A stretch of DNA of 64,000 nt from Siphonodentalium dalli (Eukaryota > Mollusca > Scaphopoda > Gadilida > Siphonodentaliidae). The stretch is taken from NCBI GenBank assembly GCA_032622095.1, contig CP136061.1, forward strand, positions 130,028,754-130,092,753. Direction: 5' to 3'. Below the pieces are notes generated by a model. The model was given only the letters and a program-made list of their open reading frames with translations, was not told the origin of the DNA and made no database searches. Below are positions 59,501 through 64,000 of the stretch, in pieces (the first letter of the stretch is position 1; each line of letters starts with the position of its first letter). The position numbers and the translations under genes were made by a program.

Positions 59501-61827
59501 CCAAAAGCGAATGGATAGACGGACAGATGAATAGACGGACAGATGAATAGCAATACATGTATGTCTCTTTTTTTTTAAACGAGCTTATAAAAAGTAAAAA
59601 AAAATTGAGGGTCTTGTCATAAAAGTTGAAAATTTTCATACAGTTAATATGTTATTTTTTGCTACTGGTATATTAAAGTGATGTAGCCTTACCTATCCTG
59701 GGAGTTTCTGTTATGGAACTAAATTCGGCTACTTGGATCAACTGAAATGATTATAAGATTCAGTGTTGTATATTTATTGGGATAGAAAAGATAATAATAA
59801 AGCAGAAATTTAAATTAATAATTAATTCGAACAGCTTAACATATCTAGTGTTGTAAGACCACTGTTTATGATTTATCCAATATTTATCAATATTAAATTT
59901 CGTCCAGGATTGAACTTAACTCTTTATTTGAAAACAATTTCTAAATGCAACACTCTTTGGTGCAATAAGGCCACATTAAGGTTATAGTACCGGTATATGT
60001 CAAAACATCAAGGCACATAACTTGATAAGCGATGGTTAAATCGCACTTAGATGTGCATGCTTGCACTATTGTAATGATTTCTTGTGCCTCCATAATTACA
60101 AGAAAAAGATTTGAAATATTACTACACTACTTGGAATTGAAAGATTCACAAGCAGAATATTACATATACAGAATATTTTTGGCAATTACAGTAATGCCCT
60201 AAGTAATCGACTCTTTAACCACAGCAGAATTATGGGTAACTTTTCAGGATTTAGTCGGAAATATGGCTTGTTGCCAATCATTGGAAAGTTCTGCTGTGGT
60301 TAAAGAGTCGATTACTTAGGGCATTACTGTATCTCTAACTTCCAATGCATTGCATGCAACACAATTATGTATTTATTTCAACATGACATGTTTATCAAAC
60401 AATTTTGATGAAGAAAATCTGACTCACCAACTGAACAAATGTTGATATTTTCATACGTTTGAAAATTTCATCTTTTTGAAATCTGTAATCTGAAAAGTTA
60501 ACATAGAGCTTAGGTTATAATTGACCATAATATACTAGTATAAACAATCTGGAGGTGGACTAAGGATACCCACCCCCCCCCCCCCCCCCCCCCCCAGGGT
60601 GGCAGAAATGTTTTCGCAACTCTGGAAAGGTAAGTCGGACGCACACATAAACGGACAGTGACGTACATACTGAGGGGGATAACTCCACAAACAAAAAAGG
60701 TCGGACAAACCTCATAATCGGAGGTAGAAAAATATGGATAACTACACACAAAAAAGTCAGATAAACCTAATAGTAATAATCGCAGGTGCACAGGTTTCCA
60801 TGGTACTCAATATAAAATTTATATCTGATATCTAATTTATATAAACTAAATATCTGTGCCAAGTTTAAAAGAAATTGACCGAAAAATGTAATAGGAATAA
60901 AAGTTCAGACAAAGTTCTATGGACCAACTGATGCACTAACAGAAAGACAGACAAGCTGATTCCTATATACCCCCCATAACTGATTCATTATGTGGGGAGG
61001 GGGCAGCACTGGGGGGATAATGAAGTAAATTTACTCTGACATATACTCGTCATTTAGGTTGATGTACAAAGAGTAAAATTCAAGATGGCCACAAGGGGCA
61101 ACATTTTTCATCAAAAATCATTCAAATTTGATAGCTCCTATATAGAGGTCTAGAGGAGATCCTAAACATGCCTAGTAATTTACAAAAGAATTCACCAATA
61201 AATGCGGGCTGCATGCAGTGTATGCTGATGGATTCAAATTTTAAATCCAAGATGGCTGCTGGAAAAATTATGGCTCCCATCTGGAGCACCAACCCCACGA
61301 AGATCCATATGAAGTTTGGTGATGATCGGATGAGAGATGTGATCTGTGGTTAAGGAAGTTGTTGACATGGATGCCAACCCATGGCAACAGCTCAAACTTT
61401 ACTTTGTCAAGTTGAGCTAAAAAATGGAAACATGGATTTTCAAATTCAGTACCCTTTCTAAAAATATATAGATTTCCTAATCCCTACAGAAAAAACTATA
61501 CATCAGACAATAAAAGAGTGATTCTGTTACTACTCCTTTATATGATGAGACATGATGAGTGTGTTGCTCTGTTGCCTTGGGTTGTTACAGGGTGTTTTTA
61601 CTTTTTAACTTTACAAGAGTTTTAGTTACAATAAAGAAAAAGCAAAACACATGAACATTATTTAGCAGCAATAGATTACCTTTTAAAGCTTAGAGTTTAC
61701 CTTTTGAAGCTTCGGCCAGTATTTGTTTCAGAGTGAGTCGATCTATTTTGAAGAGTTTTGGACGAAACACTTTAGGCTTGTTGAAAACAGAATAATTGTG
61801 AAGAGGTCCACTGCACTTCTTAGGCAT
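53374..61827 (-). CDS. CEP41 orthologue, eight coding exons, 3' end unresolved
   Basis: CEP41 is a centrosomal and ciliary protein needed for tubulin polyglutamylation of cilia (through TTLL6) in vertebrates; its loss causes Joubert syndrome. Exons on the minus strand: 61827-61701, 60489-60428, 59741-59693, 59192-59063, 58022-57877, 55952-55885, 54773-54659, 53562-53374. All introns are GT-AG, phases 1,0,1,2,1,0,1, giving 295 codons plus one base. Signatures: DYRFQKDEIFKRMKISTFVQ (residues 43-62), conserved near the N-terminus of CEP41; IRGVGEIDV (125-133); and a rhodanese-like domain from about 153 to 260 with YLLLDIREIDDYNQCHF, SYPIAMLSR, GKIIVIHDVDEKLAPKAATT and RGYDNLFMLSGG. The loop where active rhodaneses carry the catalytic Cys is HDVDEKLAP, so no enzyme activity is expected. 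The start ATG follows an in-frame TAG (61860-61858). Human CEP41 is 373 aa, so a C-terminal exon is missing from this model. Confidence 0.9.
53724..53973. mobile_element. Family A MITE, copy A6, in CEP41 intron 7
   Basis: 'ttaacccttatatactaaagcatcattgatgag' to 'gcatttagtatagaaagaattaa' with central hairpin 'gttcaacataggtctttgttgaac'. About 250 bp, TTAA at both ends. Confidence 0.85.
54659..54773 (-). CDS. CEP41 exon 7
   Basis: Acceptor 'ctgtacgacag', donor GTTTGT. KNQPGKIIVIHDVDEKLAPK through RGYDNLFMLSG. Confidence 0.95.
54822..55000. repeat. Deleted copy of the TAGCTCAACTT element, CEP41 intron 6
   Basis: Head 'tgtcaatgacaatgtagctcaacttggg' and then the fragment 'cccatctacatatcatcattaacatccatgatt' of the satellite monomer; interior missing. 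Confidence 0.7.
55602..55880. mobile_element. Family A MITE, copy A7, in CEP41 intron 6
   Basis: TTAACCCTTACTATACTACA to '...gagaatccatccaatacaaaatgaataaatgtgaaagg'. The far end has a small insertion and lacks a clean TTAA. It stops 4-5 bp from the exon 6 boundary. Confidence 0.8.
55885..55952 (-). CDS. CEP41 exon 6
   Basis: Acceptor 'ttttttcag'; encodes (A)SSYPIAMLSRSVNYETKE to LLAY. The donor is GTATCC, weaker than its neighbours, and lies directly against the end of MITE A7. Confidence 0.9.
56291..56474. mobile_element. Family H foldback TTAA MITE, copy H3, in CEP41 intron 5
   Basis: TTAACCCTTTCAGTGCCAAG to 'cttggcactgaaagggttaa'; one arm shortened by about 30 bp. TTAA at both ends. Confidence 0.9.
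56962..57190 (+). mobile_element. Short non-autonomous Helitron-like element, CEP41 intron 5
   Basis: 5' end TCTATATATTTAAAAGAGTA preceded by A. Near the 3' end a hairpin GCTCCAAAAGGGAGC lies about ten bases before CTAG, followed by T. A-TC...hairpin...CTRR-T is the Helitron pattern of insertion between A and T. No Rep or helicase sequence. Confidence 0.65.
57462..57760. mobile_element. Family D element, copy D5, in CEP41 intron 5
   Basis: 'agtgtgcctgtcatttgcagaatgaggtcccc' and the internal 'gggatatagagaaactaaact' segment of D1/D3; the right hairpin is truncated after 'ccgttctgc'. Confidence 0.75.
57877..58022 (-). CDS. CEP41 exon 5, start of rhodanese-like domain
   Basis: Acceptor 'ttattttcag', donor GTAAGA. 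VIRGVGEIDVYNPKPK then YLLLDIREIDDYNQCHFIT. Confidence 0.95.
59063..59192 (-). CDS. CEP41 exon 4
   Basis: Acceptor 'tttttccag', donor GTTAGA. Encodes the low-complexity acidic/basic linker DETEDERIRPDTADL...ASPELLLGDGDTG ending in RS plus a split Thr codon. Confidence 0.88.
59330..59560. repeat. Dispersed repeat, CEP41 intron 3
   Basis: 'gggcataactctgg', 'cttgactgtattttg', 'cccacataccaaatttcattcc' and 'ttatcatccggaaacc', then 'gacggacagatgaatag' twice; relative of 10.6-11.0 kb. Confidence 0.7.
59693..59741 (-). CDS. CEP41 exon 3
   Basis: Acceptor 'atcatttcag', donor GTAAGG; reads LIQVAEFSSITETPRI, continuing VQ-L (human FAQLIIQVAS). Confidence 0.9.
60188..60330. mobile_element. Family E foldback MITE, copy E3, in CEP41 intron 2
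   Basis: 'acagtaatgccctaagtaatcgactctttaacc' is inverse to 'ggttaaagagtcgattacttagggcattactgt'. The hairpin is shortened at its centre. Confidence 0.88.
60428..60489 (-). CDS. CEP41 exon 2
   Basis: Acceptor 'aacttttcag', donor GTGAGT. The split codon GAT (Asp) is made with exon 1, giving DYRFQKDEIFKR, the best conserved N-terminal block. Confidence 0.92.
60560..61045. other. CEP41 intron 1: C-tract and SINE-like sequence
   Basis: A C-tract lies at about 60572-60595, followed by 'gtaagtcggacgcacacataaacggacagtgacg'. Two minus-strand frames running through the tract are artefacts. Confidence 0.5.
61050..61425. repeat. Copy of the 'ATCCAAGATGGC' family with tail, CEP41 intron 1
   Basis: Two diverged monomers ('caagatggccacaaggggc', 'atccaagatggctgctgg') and the tail 'catggcaacagctcaaactttactttgtcaagttgagcta'. 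Confidence 0.75.
61701..61827 (-). CDS. CEP41 exon 1 (start codon)
   Basis: Starts ATG in an 'accacaATGcc' context (A at -3) and reads MPKKCSGPLHNYSVFNK to LAEASK. Ends at a GTAAAC donor, phase 1. The stop codon just upstream in frame supports this start, although an untranslated or coding exon further upstream cannot be excluded. Confidence 0.85.
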
Positions 61828-63800
61828 TGTGGTGATGGATGTGGAAAATATGTTGTACTAGTCCGAGTATTAACCAGCTAAAACTTGGTGATTATTACAT
61901 GTATCTTTTGCTTTTTACACTTTGATCACTACTGATATTTCCTTGATGTTTTATTTGAACAATAGAACCAGGAACCAACAAATAATCTGTCCATATTAAA
62001 ACTGCATATAGATATCAAAATAAATATTTCAAAAGCTGTTAACTAGTGAGGAACATAGTCCGTTCCAAGTCAAATAATTTCCGTGTCACAACAAATACAA
62101 TCTTCATGTCCCACGAAATAGATAACTGAATTCCAATAGTCCAAATGACATTCAGTTTTGGAACAAATCACAACGATCATGTTCTCAAATGTACTTTGTC
62201 TGGAGCAGTGTAATGGGTTTAAATGTCAAACAGAAAACCAAACACAAATCATTTCCTTAACTTCTGGAGAATTTCTTGAGAGTTTATACAAATACGAACG
62301 AAATCAATACTATTATCTGAGATAACACAATAAAGATATCGAAGACAAGTTATTTGTGGCAAACTTTGAAGTCATTTTATATAGTTAAATGTCTGCCTGA
62401 TACAATTAAATCAAAACACAGCGTTCATCCTATAAATATGAATAAAAGGACAGTAACGATCTGCAGCAACCACAGCCAGCGTTAAGAACCATTGTATCCA
62501 AGAAACATTGTATACTGGGTCACATAGACTGTCATGTCTCCACATTAAAATCAATGTTTTTTTATGACTTATTATACTACTGTGAATAATTCTCGGTCCC
62601 TCATATCCTGTGTTGATCCATCAATGCTTTATTCATAAACTTAACCCTTTCATTACTAAATCAGGGTTTCCGCTATAGGGGCAGCAGATCAATTTTAGAG
62701 GCCCTTTCCCCCTCACCCATATTTCAGCTCCAACATATTCACTTACCCGATCCACAGATTAACCCTTTACCCAACAATAATATGAGTAACGTCATTACCT
62801 CCATCCAATACTGACAGGAGAGAACGTCGCCACCCCAGCCAACAAAACTTTCTGGTGACGTCAAAGTTATTGGGGAAAAAAATGTATTATTATTAAATTT
62901 TATGGTGGCTCTTGTTTTATGTAATTATGTAATTTTTTTCAGAGTTGTGAATCACCCTTCCCCTAGCATGATAGTATGGTGAATATTTATTAGGTTTTAT
63001 ATTTATATTTTATAACAATAAATGTAATAAACAGACAAAAGGTAAGTTTTGTTTTCTCAATATGATTTTCAGTTTCAATTTCTCCGTCGGCAAACCACAT
63101 CATGAAATTGGGTGATTTGTTAATGTTTAAAGCATGGCTACGTGGTGAAATGAAACATAAAATAAATCATCAAGTGGTATATAAATTCTTGGATAGTTAC
63201 GTGTAAATTCAGTTACAATTGTCTGCATTATTAGTCAAAACGAGTCCACATTGTACCATTGATTACATCGCACATGTTTTTGTTAACTTTTTTCCTGGCA
63301 CCGGTTTTTAACCTTGACACTGCAGTCAATACATTCGCACCACACAGATCTTGTGGAATTAATAAATTAAACAATTCATTTGTGCCTTCGTTACACTGAG
63401 ATTTCGCTTATCTGTGACCGATTTAGGGCTGGGAAAAATATATATTTATACATGTATTGCACTATTTGGAAATCAAAAAATCACTATCTAAGAAATAATA
63501 CATAATCCAGTATAAATCTCAATTTTAAGTTGTCGGACTCCATGTTCTTCCAGAACACAGTCAACAAGGAAATACAAGCTATCTTGAAAAGGTTTCAAAA
63601 AATCTTAATAATATCAATCAAATATACCAAATAATTTGAAAGATAGCTACATTATGATCTCAACTTTCCATAGATACCAATAATGTTGTTTTTAATTTGT
63701 TAAAAAGCTGAAATATGATGCCAAACAAAAGAGGAACAATAAACTTTTTTACTGCCGACAAATGCCGTTCTGATGGCAGACCTGGATGCCGATAAATATA
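61828..63800. promoter_or_regulatory. Upstream region of CEP41, no core promoter defined
   Basis: The 5' flank of the minus-strand gene. No clear TATA box or initiator could be chosen. It holds fragments of TTAACCCTTT elements at 62641 and 62759 and otherwise AT-rich DNA. No divergent gene was recognised. Confidence 0.3.
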
Positions 63801-63959
63801 GGTTATCACCACCATGTGTGTTTCTGAGATCCGTATTCAAGTCGAGCTGCCTTCTCTGGGCAGTCTATCGACGAGTCCGTAGGACGAGTCGATAGACAGC
63901 CCAGATAAGGCAGCGAGACTTGAATACGGATCTCGGAAACACACAGGGTGATGATAACC
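63801..63959. repeat. Near-perfect 159-bp palindrome
   Basis: 'ggttatcaccacc...GATCCGTATTCAAGTCGAGC...GTCTATCGACGAGTCC' with a 3-nt centre 'gta' and the inverse arm 'ggacgagtcgatagac...ttgaatacggatc...gatgataacc'. Higher GC than the flanks. Probably a foldback MITE; no other copy in the window. Confidence 0.9.
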
Positions 63960-64000
63960 AATTTATCTTACAATTCGTCCCATAAAAATGCAATAAAACT

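Overview
The window reads as nuclear DNA of an animal, most likely a lophotrochozoan and probably a bivalve mollusc. The reasons are interrupted, spliced coding sequence, AT-rich non-coding DNA, scattered ACATGTACATGTA motifs, and repeats of a kind I associate with bivalves: the 'ATCCAAGATGGC' monomers, the TAGCTCAACTT/AAGTTGAGCTA termini, and the 'CATAACTCT...TTATCATCCGGAAACC' units. The species cannot be fixed from sequence alone. No operons, ribosome-binding sites or bacterial-type genes are present, and most open frames are chance openings or openings inside tandem repeats.

Only one host gene can be supported, on the minus strand between about 61.83 and 53.37 kb: a CEP41 orthologue (ciliary/centrosomal protein with a rhodanese-like domain). 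Eight coding exons join in phase (127+62+49+130+146+68+115+189 nt, 295 codons plus one base). The 3' terminal exon or exons were not found. Its introns are loaded with small transposable elements, one of which ends at the exon 6 splice donor.

The other protein-coding remains are of mobile origin. 648-1813 (+) is a frameshifted relic of the transposon-associated family annotated as DUF7869, and 19.51-20.03 kb (-) is the 3' end of a LINE reverse transcriptase. One short ATG-initiated ORF with a signal-peptide-like start (28946-29239) lies inside a giant inverted-repeat element; its status is open.

Everything else is an unusually dense collection of inverted-repeat elements and tandem repeats. 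Layout: 2.7-3.3 kb degenerate minisatellite; 6.5-7.7 kb two abutting TTAA elements; 8.6-9.4 kb CCCAGGT arrays in inverted halves; 11.0-18.7 kb several foldback elements (families B, C, E, F and single palindromes); 20.7-22.5 kb a 45-bp tandem array that matches the end of the family A element; 22.6-23.3 kb two more minisatellites; 24.1-31.2 kb a roughly 7-kb inverted-repeat element with nested insertions; 32.8-33.3 kb and elsewhere a 145-bp palindrome family (D); 33.4-36.1 kb a roughly 160-bp satellite organised in four-monomer higher-order units; 42.98-44.1 kb GC-rich 117-bp repeats; 45.8-46.2, 50.6-50.9 and 51.97-52.64 kb double-hairpin (G) and foldback (H) TTAA elements, including a perfect H-G-H chain; 53-64 kb the CEP41 locus and its upstream region.

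The main theme is a set of non-autonomous elements (A, G, H, I, K) with TTAA at both ends, the piggyBac-type target. A, G and H share the terminal sequence TTAACCCTT and are found fused end to end at common TTAA sites. One end of family A has apparently been amplified into a satellite. No transposase for them is encoded in the window.
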